Assembly (NCBI GenBank): GCA_023665185.1
Contig: JAMPEL010000005.1
Location: forward strand, 1 to 64,000
Source of the DNA: Roseburia sp.
GTDB taxonomy: Bacteria > Bacteroidota > Bacteroidia > Bacteroidales > Bacteroidaceae
Reading direction: 5' to 3'
DNA: 64,000 bases
Under the pieces are notes generated by a model. That model did no database searches and was not told where the DNA came from. It saw only the letters and a program-made list of their open reading frames with translations. Made by a program: the position numbers and the translations under genes. Every line of letters begins with the position of its first letter. The stretch's first letter is position 1. Below, piece by piece: positions 36,788-46,515 of this stretch.

Positions 36788-37873
36788 ATGAGCGACACAC
36801 CATCTTTCGGGGATGCCTTAGACATATCCCGGAACTTATGGATGCAGTCTTTTCCCGATGAAGGAGACTATACAGACTTCTATTTCAGCAGAAGATGCAC
36901 TCAGAATGTCATGTTATGCCTGCACAGTGCAGAAGGTGTATTCGACTCTGCCTTTCAGCTTTTCCCATACGAGATGAATCTGAAAGGCATATCCACGCAT
37001 GTCCTATACATGTCCGGAGTATGCACCCGTCCTGACATGCGTGGGAAAGGCTATATGGAGCACTGCATGAGGGAGAATCTTGCGCGCCAAACAGATGCGG
37101 CACTGGTGACGCTTATACCAGCTAATGAAAAACTATTCGCTTATTACGAGCGTTTTGGCTTCCACACCATCTCCAAACGAGAAATGAAAGAATATACGGA
37201 CTACAATATGCACACAAGTTATATGGATATGCTTATAGAAGACATACCAGCCGTATCTGCCTCCGCCGAACAAAGACACCGCATATACACGATGTTTCAC
37301 AGGCATTGGAAGAATATGTCCGATGCCATTATTCATACGGAAGAGGACTTTCAGAGTGTGCTTGACGCTTATATTCCCGACCAGCTCCATTTGTTATCAG
37401 GCTGCTTGTCTGCCAACAAAGACACTGCTATTGCAGCCGCCCTATATTCGGAACGCTCATCCGAAATCATAGTACATGATTTTATGGACTCAGGCCATAA
37501 CGGGAGTGAGAACGCACTTTTGTTGTATCTATATCACAAAAAACAATCCCTACAAAGTGGTGTTTCAAAGGAGAACAAGCCGCTAAGGTACTTTTCTTAT
37601 ACAAACAAGCCCTTCATGATGGCGCGTGTACTTAATGCCTCCAGAGCAATCGAATTATATTTCAAGACAAACAAGTACAAGAATACAGGTATCCATCTAA
37701 TTGATGACTTTCTAAGAGACAATACAGGATATTACTCCATACAGTCGGGGGAGATATCAAAAGACGATAGTCCGATGGAGGACATACAATATGCCTGCAT
37801 GACACAGGAAGAACTCATCGCAAGTTTGTTTCATGAAACAGAATTACATGCTTCTCTTATGCTTGACTATTAA
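36788..37873 (+). CDS. GNAT-family acetyltransferase, Eis-like length
   Basis: The 361-residue protein has an N-terminal GNAT domain: LYMSGVCTRPDMRGKGYMEH carries the acetyl-CoA loop (RxxGxG) near residues 75-92, followed by NEKLFAYYERFGF. The second half is less conserved and may form a second GNAT-like or sterol-carrier-like domain, as in Eis-type enzymes. It is in an operon with the DUF2156 gene, a pairing I regard as common in this order. Substrate unknown. Confidence 0.82.
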   Translation: MSDTPSFGDALDISRNLWMQSFPDEGDYTDFYFSRRCTQNVMLCLHSAEGVFDSAFQLFPYEMNLKGISTHVLYMSGVCTRPDMRGKGYMEHCMRENLARQTDAALVTLIPANEKLFAYYERFGFHTISKREMKEYTDYNMHTSYMDMLIEDIPAVSASAEQRHRIYTMFHRHWKNMSDAIIHTEEDFQSVLDAYIPDQLHLLSGCLSANKDTAIAAALYSERSSEIIVHDFMDSGHNGSENALLLYLYHKKQSLQSGVSKENKPLRYFSYTNKPFMMARVLNASRAIELYFKTNKYKNTGIHLIDDFLRDNTGYYSIQSGEISKDDSPMEDIQYACMTQEELIASLFHETELHASLMLDY

Positions 37874-37895
37874 ACAAAAACAAGTTGTCAGAAAA

Positions 37896-37957
37896 AGGGC
37901 TATAAAGTACTTGACAACCAAACTAAATCCGTCAGTTCTCAAATACTTTATAGCCCT
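37896..37957. terminator. Terminator between convergent genes
   Basis: AGGGCTATAAAGTA at 37896-37909 and TACTTTATAGCCCT at 37944-37957 form a perfect 14-bp stem, with TTGA/TCAA pairing continuing inside. It ends both the acetyltransferase operon and the minus-strand caspase-transglutaminase locus. Confidence 0.7.
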
Positions 37958-37980
37958 ATATTAAAATGCTTCCTTTTACA

Positions 37981-39645
37981 CTATTCCAGCAAAATGGCAG
38001 TGGCCTGATTGTTGTCCATCTGCGGCATAGTAAGTCCGACACAGGCATGAGTATATGTAGGGTCGCATATTGTGTATTTCTCATTGTCTACTACAATACA
38101 ATCGCCTTCCACAGTCTTATCAAACCTTACAGCCGTAGCAAGATGCCCCGGATAATACACTAATGCCACCTTCATACCCAACAAATCGCGCACAAGCCGT
38201 GAGAAAAGAATGGAGCGGTCCTCACAATCGCTATACGGATAGAAAAGCGTCTCATCCGCAAAAAACGCACGGTCTTCTCCCCATACTTCCTCATCAAGTC
38301 TGTAGACAAAGCCCGTCTGCACAAAATTCAGCAGCTTATTCACAGCCTCAAGCTGCGTACAGCCTTCCAACTGCTTGTGCAGGGTCGGATAAATGGCGGC
38401 ACGCGCATGACTGCCCATAGGAGTATTGGCATACATCACCCAGCGTGTCATAAAATTATTGTCCCCCTCAGGAGCAGGATAAGAGTTGTAGAAATCTATC
38501 AGATTCTTGTTTTCTTTTACTTCCACCGCCAATTCAGGATAACGATACGAAGTAATGCTGCGAGTATCAGTCGCCTTCATGTTGAAACGTTGTTCCGTCC
38601 ATACAAGCAAGGACAGTTCCTGCTCTTTCGGATATGCCACATCACAAATGTCCATATAGCTGCTCTCACACTTCTGCAACGGATAAAAGAAAGCGTCATT
38701 TATAATATAATACTGATAGTTATTATAAAGACGGTCTTTGGTTCCGTAAAGCATATACAGTTTATCGTCTACTGTCGCCAGCCTCATCTTATATCCCGAC
38801 TGACAATATATATAAGCAGTCAGCATTGCTGCCTCATTAGTTCCTTCTCCACAGAAAGTCTCGGACAAAGCCTTCAACATTTGCAGATAAGCCCAGTCGC
38901 AAAGTCTTCCGGCACTACGCAATTCAAGACAGTCTTTGATGACATTGCTGAACCGCGCTTCCGACAGCATGAGCCATGTATCGGCGATAGTATTCGCACG
39001 ACAGTCTTTCAGAACAAACTTGTTCGCATTACCCAAACGCACCTTGCATTTGGTTCCGTAAAAATAAAAGTCCATCCATTCATAGCCAACACCTCCCTTT
39101 TTGTCATTTTCAGGAACTACAATATCGAGAGCCGATATACTATTCATATTAACATCGACATCCGTTCTTGCTTCAGGTTTCTCGTCAACAAGAAAAGGCT
39201 TCTCTTCAGGTATCTTGAAAAAAGGAGCCGGCTGTGCCTGCCTTGACGGCTTGCGCACCACCTTGGCAACTTTATAAGCCGCCGTCGTCACCCTCTTAGT
39301 TGTGTCTGCCACCGGAACCACACGCATTTTTTCCATTCGAGGCTTCCGCACTGGTGGTTCCGCTCCATATTGTTTCCATGCCTGACGGACAAACTCCGCA
39401 TATCTTTTGTTACAATCCATACGAAACCGCCGATATACATTCTGTACACTATCTACAAAACCAGAATAATCGCTTGTTCCAAAATCGCTGCTATCCGCAT
39501 TAGCAGCATTCAACAAATCCCGCAATTGGCTTGTTCTGTCTTCCAACGAGTCCGTACAAGACAAATCCGCATGATGCGCTTCCATATTCATAGACAGAAG
39601 GCACGACAACATAAAAAGAACAGTAGATATTTTCATTTTCGACAT
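37981..39645 (-). CDS. Secreted transglutaminase-like protein 1
   Basis: The 554-residue exported protein has a signal peptide (MKISTVLFMLSCLLSMNMEA after three residues), a Tyr/Phe/Arg-rich region containing CNKRYAEFVRQAWKQYG, a Pro-rich linker, a beta-rich core and a C-terminal transglutaminase-like domain. The triad is intact: Cys474 in YSDCEDRS, His501 in YYPGHLATAV and Asp528 in CDPTY. Such folds act as peptidases, cross-linkers or amidases. It is paralogous to the next upstream gene over most of its length and lies last in the six-gene locus, 186 bp after its paralog. Confidence 0.85.
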   Translation of the reverse strand: MSKMKISTVLFMLSCLLSMNMEAHHADLSCTDSLEDRTSQLRDLLNAANADSSDFGTSDYSGFVDSVQNVYRRFRMDCNKRYAEFVRQAWKQYGAEPPVRKPRMEKMRVVPVADTTKRVTTAAYKVAKVVRKPSRQAQPAPFFKIPEEKPFLVDEKPEARTDVDVNMNSISALDIVVPENDKKGGVGYEWMDFYFYGTKCKVRLGNANKFVLKDCRANTIADTWLMLSEARFSNVIKDCLELRSAGRLCDWAYLQMLKALSETFCGEGTNEAAMLTAYIYCQSGYKMRLATVDDKLYMLYGTKDRLYNNYQYYIINDAFFYPLQKCESSYMDICDVAYPKEQELSLLVWTEQRFNMKATDTRSITSYRYPELAVEVKENKNLIDFYNSYPAPEGDNNFMTRWVMYANTPMGSHARAAIYPTLHKQLEGCTQLEAVNKLLNFVQTGFVYRLDEEVWGEDRAFFADETLFYPYSDCEDRSILFSRLVRDLLGMKVALVYYPGHLATAVRFDKTVEGDCIVVDNEKYTICDPTYTHACVGLTMPQMDNNQATAILLE

Positions 39646-39755
39646 ATTTTAAGCAGTTATAAATTCACCTTACCATTTATACATCCGCATCCTCAGAGTA
39701 CAGGGTTTCGCCAAAACAAGAAGAGAAAAAACAGATGCTCGCAGCTATAAACAAA

Positions 39756-39794
39756 ATGTTTGCCTATAAACTTTTGCATCTATAGGCAAACATT
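39756..39794 (-). terminator. Hairpin between the two transglutaminase genes
   Basis: AATGTTTGCCTATA at 39756-39769 and TATAGGCAAACATT at 39781-39794 form a perfect 14-bp stem with an 11-base loop. It follows the longer paralog on the minus strand and could end or attenuate transcription into the second one. There is no clear U-run. Confidence 0.5.
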
Positions 39795-39831
39795 CCTTAT
39801 ATCACAAGTGGCATTTCCAAAATACCAGCCA

Positions 39832-41739
39832 TCATTCCAATAAAATGACCGTTGCCCCGCTGTTGTCCATATTCGGCATAGTACGGCCGACAGGAGCACC
39901 TATATAAGTAGGGTCACAAACCGTATATTTCTCGTTTTTCAGTGTGATATAATCTCCTTTCACATCCTCATCAAAATGCACAGCAGTAGCAAGATGTCCA
40001 GGATAATATACAAGCAACACTTTCAATCCAAGAATATCGCGCACAATACGAGAGAAAAGAATAGAGCGGTCTTCACAATCGCAATACGGATAATATAAAG
40101 TCTCATCAGCAAAGAATGCGCGGTCATGTCCCCATACCACATCATCATACTCATAGACGAATCCCGTCTGTACGAAATTCAATATTCTGTTCACTGCATC
40201 AAGCTGCGTTTTTCCCTTAACCTTTTCCTTTAGGACAGGGTAAAGCATCTCTGTAGACTGAGAACTTAGCGGAGTATTCGCATATATAGACCAGCGCGTC
40301 ATAAGGTCGTCACCAGTCTGCGCAAACGGCGGATAAGCATCATAGAAATCAAGAAGGTTCTTATTTGCTTTAGTCTCCACCTTCATATCGGGATAGCGTT
40401 CTGAAACAATAGTCCTCGTATCCGTTTCCGCTATTTTGAACTTCTGCTCTTTGGTAATGAGCATCGTCATCGGAGTTTCCTTCTGGAAAGGCTTGTCAAA
40501 CACAGCAAGCTCACCAAAAATGCTTACCGAATTGGCATCGGAGTCAAATATATAGAAATGCTCATTACCTATCACATAATATGACTTGCCATACATCAGC
40601 GCATTAGAAGCAAACAACATGTGTAGCTTGTTATTATTCGAGGCAAGCCTCATCTTATATCCCGACTGTGTGTAGATATAAGCCATCATCAGAGTCGACT
40701 CATTTGTACCCTCACCGCAGAAAGCATCACAGACAGCCTTCAGCATATTCAGATAAGCCCAGTCGCACAACTGTCCGGCATCACGGAGAGCAAGACAATC
40801 CTTCAGTGTGTTGCTGAAACGCTCACGTGACAGTTTCATCCAGGCATCCGCCACTGTCTTCTCCTTGCAATCACGAAGAACGAACCTGTTCTCCTCTCCT
40901 AAACGCACCTTGTGGGTGCCTCCATAGAAATTGAACTTCACATACTCATATTCCGGCTCATCCATCGGAATATCAGCCACTATATCAGGAACCGTCAATA
41001 TTGCCTGCAATGCCTTAATGCCCTTAAGCTGCATTTTGAGGTCCTTACCGGCATTCTTTCTCAACCCATCCTCAATGAATGGGAGTATATCAATAAGGTC
41101 TCTGTGGTCAAGCGTATCCAAAGGAATATTCTGCGGAGTCAGCACGGCAATAAGAGCCTTTATCGTATCAAGCGACAATTTAGACTTGTCGTCTCCCACT
41201 CCACGTATTGTATAATCGAGCTGCGGAAGAATATCAATAAGATCATCATGATCAAGCGTGTCAAGAGGAATATTCTGAGGTTTCAGAAGTGACAATAATG
41301 ATTTTATAGAATCCAGATGCGCATTTATTTCATTTCGCGGCCGGAGAACAGTCTTGTCAATATATGGGACAAAAGGCGGCTCTTCCGGAATCTCACAGAT
41401 AGGCTGAGGCTGTTTTATCGGCTTGGCATTTTCTATGACATTCTTTATCGGAACAGGATTCGTACTAATCGGCTTATTCTTGTCTTTGTCAGGGAATGTC
41501 TCGACCGGGACTTTCTTTTCCTCTGGAATTTTTATAGGCTCCTCACCCTTGTATAGTTTCCATGCCTGACGCATGAAGTTCGCATAATCCTCATTGCATT
41601 TCTTGCGAAATTCCACATATTCCCGTTCCGCATTACTCTTGAATTGTTCATACTGCTGCCGGAACGTATTATTGTTCTGCGCCGCCGCATCATGGGCAGC
41701 ACATACGATTAAGGCAGATATTATTATGCTTTTCTTCAT
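39832..41739 (-). CDS. Secreted transglutaminase-like protein 2, with internal repeats
   Basis: The 635-residue exported paralog of the downstream gene has a signal peptide ending ...HDAAAQ, then a FRKKCNEDYANFMRQAWKLY segment and a Pro-rich linker. Residues about 142-250 hold tandem units of about 45 residues built on LKPQNIPLDTLDHDDLIDIL, IKALIAVLTPQNIPLDTLDH and a degenerate third copy. A core shared with the paralog follows (VRLGEENRFVLRDCKEKTVA), and the C-terminal triad Cys555 (YCDCEDRS), His582 (YYPGHLATAV) and Asp609 (CDPTY). The repeat block is absent from the paralog. It starts 63 bp after the DUF4384 gene. Confidence 0.85.
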   Translation of the reverse strand: MKKSIIISALIVCAAHDAAAQNNNTFRQQYEQFKSNAEREYVEFRKKCNEDYANFMRQAWKLYKGEEPIKIPEEKKVPVETFPDKDKNKPISTNPVPIKNVIENAKPIKQPQPICEIPEEPPFVPYIDKTVLRPRNEINAHLDSIKSLLSLLKPQNIPLDTLDHDDLIDILPQLDYTIRGVGDDKSKLSLDTIKALIAVLTPQNIPLDTLDHRDLIDILPFIEDGLRKNAGKDLKMQLKGIKALQAILTVPDIVADIPMDEPEYEYVKFNFYGGTHKVRLGEENRFVLRDCKEKTVADAWMKLSRERFSNTLKDCLALRDAGQLCDWAYLNMLKAVCDAFCGEGTNESTLMMAYIYTQSGYKMRLASNNNKLHMLFASNALMYGKSYYVIGNEHFYIFDSDANSVSIFGELAVFDKPFQKETPMTMLITKEQKFKIAETDTRTIVSERYPDMKVETKANKNLLDFYDAYPPFAQTGDDLMTRWSIYANTPLSSQSTEMLYPVLKEKVKGKTQLDAVNRILNFVQTGFVYEYDDVVWGHDRAFFADETLYYPYCDCEDRSILFSRIVRDILGLKVLLVYYPGHLATAVHFDEDVKGDYITLKNEKYTVCDPTYIGAPVGRTMPNMDNSGATVILLE

Positions 41740-41802
41740 ATCGGTAATTTATTATAATGTATAGTGATGGAGCATTCACACACCTTCATGCGAGAATCTC
41801 CA

Positions 41803-42729
41803 CTATTTTCTCTTAATCACAACTTCCCTAATATCAACATTCATGCTCTTGTCGCGCTTGCGGCAACTGAAGAGCCACTTTTGGAAGTCTTCCATACTCA
41901 ACTGACGAGGCAGGGTTGCCATTCCAGGAGTCGGTTCAACATCTTTATTCGGATTATAATCAAGAGCTTTCGTAAACATGTTAGGAGAGAACAGTATATA
42001 GATACGATTCATATCCGCTTCTCCCTCACAAGTCAAATTATATTCATCTGTAATACCTCTCAATTCTTTCGGTGCGAACTTCTCATGAAAGAAAGTATAT
42101 TCCTCCCCATGCGTTACAGGCTGCTTGCCGTCTTCGTCCCCTCCATAAGGAAGAAGGCAATAAGCATCGTCCTTGTCCACAAGATACACGGCAAGAAAAC
42201 CATCCACAGAGGAGCAAAAGTTCATATACAAATCATCCCCTGTGACAAACGTATCGGCTTGATTCCTTTCATTCAAGGCAAACAAATCCGAGCCCTTCAC
42301 TTTTTTCACGTCATTGCGCAGTATTTGTGCCTTATACTGAATGGGAGCAGAAACGATTTCTCTCGCCACACCAACCACTTTTACCGTAAAAGTTATTTCT
42401 CCGTTTTCAAAGACAGGAGGTGTGAACGTCTCTTCTTTAGTGCCAATCCATTCTCCCTTCAAGTCGTTTCCTCCGAACACAAGCATTTTCGACCTGCCTA
42501 TTCCATTCTCATCGACCATATTATGGAAAACAGAACGCGTAAGAGAACTTCCAAACTCGCTTTCTACAGCCTGTACTTTAGCATTTTCGGAGGCGATACG
42601 CTTGGCTTCCGCTATAGAAACAGACTCAGGTCCACGATATGTATATTCTCCATGTACAGTAGCTTCTCTCTGGCAGAATCCCGCCAGAGAGAAGACTATA
42701 ATAAATAAGAATGTAATCAATAAACGCAT
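41803..42729 (-). CDS. Exported DUF4384 protein
   Basis: The 308-residue protein has a signal peptide (MRLLITFLFIIVFSLAGFCQ). The middle part (EAKRIASENAKVQAVESEFG) resembles the LPP20/FlgT-type N-terminal fold. It is followed by a DUF4384 domain seen as VTGDDLYMNFCSSVDGFLAV with LVDKDDAYCLLPY next to it, and an EEYTFF turn. In known families DUF4384 accompanies caspase-like or kinase-type signalling proteins, which fits the neighbouring caspase gene. Its molecular role is unknown. It lies 18 bp after the preceding gene, so the two are surely co-transcribed. Confidence 0.83.
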   Translation of the reverse strand: MRLLITFLFIIVFSLAGFCQREATVHGEYTYRGPESVSIAEAKRIASENAKVQAVESEFGSSLTRSVFHNMVDENGIGRSKMLVFGGNDLKGEWIGTKEETFTPPVFENGEITFTVKVVGVAREIVSAPIQYKAQILRNDVKKVKGSDLFALNERNQADTFVTGDDLYMNFCSSVDGFLAVYLVDKDDAYCLLPYGGDEDGKQPVTHGEEYTFFHEKFAPKELRGITDEYNLTCEGEADMNRIYILFSPNMFTKALDYNPNKDVEPTPGMATLPRQLSMEDFQKWLFSCRKRDKSMNVDIREVVIKRK

Positions 42730-42747
42730 TGCTACACTTATAAGGGA

Positions 42748-43434
42748 TTACTCAGCATTCCAAAGTGTCTGATTGCTGATACGGTCGTGAAGTTCACTGC
42801 CCTCACCTTCCAACGCTCTAAGCATCACGTTCTTCACGTTCTGTTTTGCCTGAGCACCGCTATAAGCGAAACGCAATGTAACCTCGTAGTTCTTGTTAGG
42901 GAGCACACGCGACATCTGCAAAACCGGACGCGGAGTAGTAAGTGTCTGTGATATCAAAGACTTGCTTGCCGCTACGGTTTTCACCATAGCAGTAGCATCA
43001 TCCGGAGCAATCTGCTGTGTAGTTGCCGTATTCTCAATCAATCCTGTAATCTCTGTTTGAATATTAGAAGCAAGGTCTTCCTTTGCCAACTGGTCAGCCT
43101 GCAATCTTGCGGCACTTTCTATCGTACTTACAGCAGTAGCCTCTCCCATAATGTATCTCGGATAAAGGTCCTCATCATACTCAAACTGCATCTTGTATGC
43201 TATATCGAGCTGCTTTTCCAACGGAAGCGAGCCTGCGATAGGCCTCCATCCCTGTTTTGTCAGACGTTTAGCCTCTTTTCTGGCATCTTTTGAAGCCTTT
43301 TCTTCAAGAGCCTTTCTTGAATACTTCATCAATTCCTTACGTTCTTTGGCTATCTGTTTTGCGGATTTTTCTTGTGCAAAAGTAGAAGTACCGGCGATAA
43401 GCAATGCTATCGCAATAAAAAATAGCTTTTTCAT
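42748..43434 (-). CDS. Exported LPP20-like protein
   Basis: The 228-residue exported protein has a clean signal peptide (MKKLFFIAIALLIAGTSTFA, cut before QEK). A strongly basic helical stretch (KQIAKERKELMKYSRKALEE) comes next, followed by a region with SAARLQADQLAKEDLASNIQ that resembles LPP20-type domains of small envelope proteins. No enzymatic motif is seen. It precedes the DUF4384 gene with an 18-bp gap. A TACATTTG on the minus strand upstream may be a -7 element. Confidence 0.8.
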   Translation of the reverse strand: MKKLFFIAIALLIAGTSTFAQEKSAKQIAKERKELMKYSRKALEEKASKDARKEAKRLTKQGWRPIAGSLPLEKQLDIAYKMQFEYDEDLYPRYIMGEATAVSTIESAARLQADQLAKEDLASNIQTEITGLIENTATTQQIAPDDATAMVKTVAASKSLISQTLTTPRPVLQMSRVLPNKNYEVTLRFAYSGAQAKQNVKNVMLRALEGEGSELHDRISNQTLWNAE

Positions 43435-43511
43435 ATAACATTGTTTTTATTAGTAAAACATTTTCATTTTTCTCTAACTCTTGTTATTATAGCCCCTCAT
43501 TGTTGACATTG

Positions 43512-43519
43512 CAAATGTA
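43512..43519 (-). promoter_or_regulatory. -7 element upstream of the LPP20-like gene
   Basis: TACATTTG on the minus strand matches TAnnTTTG, about 80 bp before the start. No -33 partner is clear. It suggests that the last four genes of the locus can be transcribed separately from the caspase gene. The rest of the 237-bp gap holds nothing else I recognise. Confidence 0.4.
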
Positions 43520-43671
43520 AATATTTGTTCGGCAAAAAGAAAAGAAAAGCGAGAAAACTTTTATAAAAATCATCACAATGCCGAAAAAAGGCTGATTTAC
43601 AATAGTTTTTTCCCTTTCTTTCCATCGTTTGTGTTTTCCGTTTCCGCCAAAATCCAATTATATGCCGAAGA

Positions 43672-46218
43672 CTATTTTTCTCTGTCCAATTGCCATTTTT
43701 TCCACACATCCTCAATAGCGGCCGAAGGAGTTGTAGTCGGTGTCTGCGGCATACGATTGATGTCAAGACTGTTTTGCGCCACTTCCTTTCTTATATATTC
43801 AGCCAGTTCCTTGTAAGAGGCACTGCCTTTTGTCTCTTGCAGTTTTTTCAAAAGAAAATAAGTAAACATTCCATGCTTCTGCTCTTTGAACGGATATGCC
43901 GTCTCCTCTCCGCTACAAGCCGTGAAGACTACCATATTTCCTTTGGCCGCCATCGGTTTTGGTTTGATGACCACACCACGCGCTGCCACGTCCATCATGG
44001 CACCATCACGTTTGGCACCGCTAAAGCAAGCATCAATGAAGACAGTGACCGACTGCGATGGATGCTCGCAAAGCTGCGCATAGATGTCCGACAATTTGCG
44101 GCATGAGCGTAAGCTCTTAGGATAAGCGTCCACCGGCAACAGATAAGCCTCTCCTGTAGAAGGGTCAGGAAGTCCGTGACCGGAATAGTACATGATGACA
44201 CGCGCACTGCCATTTCGAGAGGCAATAAAACTTTTAATCATATCGAGCTTCGCGTCAATATCTCCACCTGTGGCATTGTCCTGCATATAGATATTATTTC
44301 CCGGTATGCCAAGAGTCTGAATACAATAGTTGTAGAACGAGTTTCCATCGTTCTTGGCAAACTCCACACTTCCTGTATTCTTGTAATCCTCATTACATAT
44401 TATCAGCGCGCAAGTATTCTCATTCACACGCTTGTTGCGCGGCACAGATATGTCCACATCCGACTCGCCCACCATCACCACCTTTGTGGCATCGTTCTTA
44501 GCCATCAGATTGCCCTTGTCGCCAATAAGCTTTCCCATATCCTCCGCGCTGATATTGTCGAACTGCACTGTCACCTTTGTCTGCGCATAGCTCAGTTCCT
44601 TTCTCGCGTCATAGAAATAGGCAGTGCCGTCGCCCTGTATGAACATAAGCTCAGAAAGCACCATGTTGCCGTCCTTGTCAATGGCGAACTTAGGATTCTC
44701 CGTTCTTACACTGCTCCACTGCTTCTGAAAGCTCTTCGCCTTGTTATCTTCCCTCGGCACCTGCAAGTAGATGGCGCCCTGACGTGTCTGAATCTTGAAA
44801 GTCTCGTGGTCAGCGTCATACGGTTTCAACGTCATGTCGTCCATATCGAACTTGCCGCTATACCGTGCGATAAAATCAGCCTCCGCCTTTTTCCTCAGTT
44901 CGAAAGCCATTGCGATACGCGACTCACTGTTCACACGCTTAGTGAACTCATCTGTTGTCTCGTAAGGGTCTTTCTGTGCCCATTTGTCCAGTTCCTCATT
45001 AATAGCCGGGAGTGCCCATTCATTGAAATTAGGTATGCCCGCACTGCCCGCGCCCGAAGAGGCAATAGCCATATTCGGTTTTGAGTCAATCTGACTCTTT
45101 ATTTCCTTAGCCGCCTCCGTATTGCCCGTTTGGTTATACGCGTCAACCAATGCCGCCATATAAACAGTATTGTTCGGGTCGGCCACCACAATGCGTTTCA
45201 ACAGCGGAATAGCCGAATTATAGTTCCTTGCCGCCTCATCTCTCAGACGCTTCATCTCCGCCCCGTCAGCCTGCTTATTGCTCTCATTCACAAGAGAACC
45301 TCCCATATTGTAATGGCACAAAGCCAGTCTTTCCATCAGCAAAAGGCTGTTCGGGTCCTCCACCAGCAATTCCTTATAAATGTCTGCCGCTTTTTGGTAA
45401 TCATCCTCACCTTCAAGCACATTTGCCTTGCAATACATCAACTCGCGGTCGTTTGGCGACACTGTCAGCGCATATTCCAACAGTTCCTTCGCCTTTTCCA
45501 TATTCTTTTTCCTACAATACAAGTTTACCGAGAGGCGCAACATTTTCATGTTGTCAGGATAGTTCATAAGTCCCTCCTCAAGTACGCGCTCCTCATGACT
45601 GTAGCGTTCCAGCACCTCAAGCGACGCAGCCAAAAACGTATAACACAATTCTTGGCGGTGCTTCACTCCCAGGTCCAAGTATTCCTGAAAGAAAGTAACC
45701 GCTTCCTCGAGTTCCTTTGCGTTGTATGCCTCTGTAGCGGCAAACAATACAAGAGACGGATAGCTGTTGCTGCGCATGAACTTGTCACCCTCAAACATTG
45801 GGAGCATCGGAATATTGAGGAAACACTTCACATATTCGTATGCAGTGGCATTATTTCCCGCCTGCGAGTAGTAGACTCCCGCCTCTTCCATAAAAGGATG
45901 GAGTTTGCGTATCTTTTCCTTGATAATCTGCTGACGCCCGCTGTCGGCAGAATCCATACATTTGAGATAGTTCATAAACGATTCCAACAGCGCGTCATAC
46001 CTTTCCACCTTATTGGCAGAAGGATTTGTAGACATGGTAAAGAAGCGCAGGAACAGTTCTTCCGCCGAAGCGAATACAGAATCAGCCGGAGACGCATACA
46101 CAGTCTCCTCCCCGGTCATATTCTCCTGCACAGATTCCGGCTCAGCCGTAAAAGAGTCTTGTGCAGACATGCCCATTGAAAGAAAGCCAAGAAATTGGAA
46201 TAAGATTGTTCGTTTCAT
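43672..46218 (-). CDS. Exported TPR-caspase (peptidase C14-like, clan CD) protein
   Basis: The 848-residue exported protein has a signal peptide ending GMSAQ. Helical TPR-like repeats span about residues 165-380, with YCKANVLEGEDDYQKAADIY typical. A middle module spans about 405-550 (INEELDKWAQKDPYETTDEF, then VPRED and AYFYDARKEL), and a C-terminal caspase domain about 603-835. The catalytic dyad is intact: His681 in YYSGHGLPD and Cys731 in IDACFSGA. The specificity pocket is not readable. ATG 46218 is chosen because it gives a proper signal peptide; the longer reading adds 34 residues without one. It may be autoproteolytic, like other bacterial caspase homologues. Confidence 0.9.
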   Translation of the reverse strand: MKRTILFQFLGFLSMGMSAQDSFTAEPESVQENMTGEETVYASPADSVFASAEELFLRFFTMSTNPSANKVERYDALLESFMNYLKCMDSADSGRQQIIKEKIRKLHPFMEEAGVYYSQAGNNATAYEYVKCFLNIPMLPMFEGDKFMRSNSYPSLVLFAATEAYNAKELEEAVTFFQEYLDLGVKHRQELCYTFLAASLEVLERYSHEERVLEEGLMNYPDNMKMLRLSVNLYCRKKNMEKAKELLEYALTVSPNDRELMYCKANVLEGEDDYQKAADIYKELLVEDPNSLLLMERLALCHYNMGGSLVNESNKQADGAEMKRLRDEAARNYNSAIPLLKRIVVADPNNTVYMAALVDAYNQTGNTEAAKEIKSQIDSKPNMAIASSGAGSAGIPNFNEWALPAINEELDKWAQKDPYETTDEFTKRVNSESRIAMAFELRKKAEADFIARYSGKFDMDDMTLKPYDADHETFKIQTRQGAIYLQVPREDNKAKSFQKQWSSVRTENPKFAIDKDGNMVLSELMFIQGDGTAYFYDARKELSYAQTKVTVQFDNISAEDMGKLIGDKGNLMAKNDATKVVMVGESDVDISVPRNKRVNENTCALIICNEDYKNTGSVEFAKNDGNSFYNYCIQTLGIPGNNIYMQDNATGGDIDAKLDMIKSFIASRNGSARVIMYYSGHGLPDPSTGEAYLLPVDAYPKSLRSCRKLSDIYAQLCEHPSQSVTVFIDACFSGAKRDGAMMDVAARGVVIKPKPMAAKGNMVVFTACSGEETAYPFKEQKHGMFTYFLLKKLQETKGSASYKELAEYIRKEVAQNSLDINRMPQTPTTTPSAAIEDVWKKWQLDREK

Positions 46219-46453
46219 TTTAATGATAATCAGATTATTGAGTTTACACGCTCCGTCTTGCCAATATACGGATGTTTCTTTTTTCACCTTCAAAGCGCCG
46301 GAATCAAGGTGTACGGACAATTAGGATTCAGTGGTCAGATTTTATTGATGTCTGCAAATCCCGACACCTTCCCCTAAAAGCCATTCACCCTGCGACCCGT
46401 TTTCAGGAATCGTTTTCACATAACACAAATTGTACCTTATATAATAAGGAAAT

Positions 46454-46494
46454 AGCCCGTCGTTGCCTTTCTCACGAAAGAAAACGACGGGACA
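46454..46494 (-). terminator. Hairpin after the OmpA-like gene
   Basis: CCCGTCGTT at 46457-46465 pairs with AACGACGGG at 46483-46491. It lies just downstream of the OmpA-like gene on the minus strand, in the 297-bp gap before the caspase gene, so the two may be separate units. A near-consensus TATATTGG at about 46260 on the minus strand might serve the caspase gene. Confidence 0.55.
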
Positions 46495-46515
46495 TGATTA
46501 TTCCATCAGAGAGAA

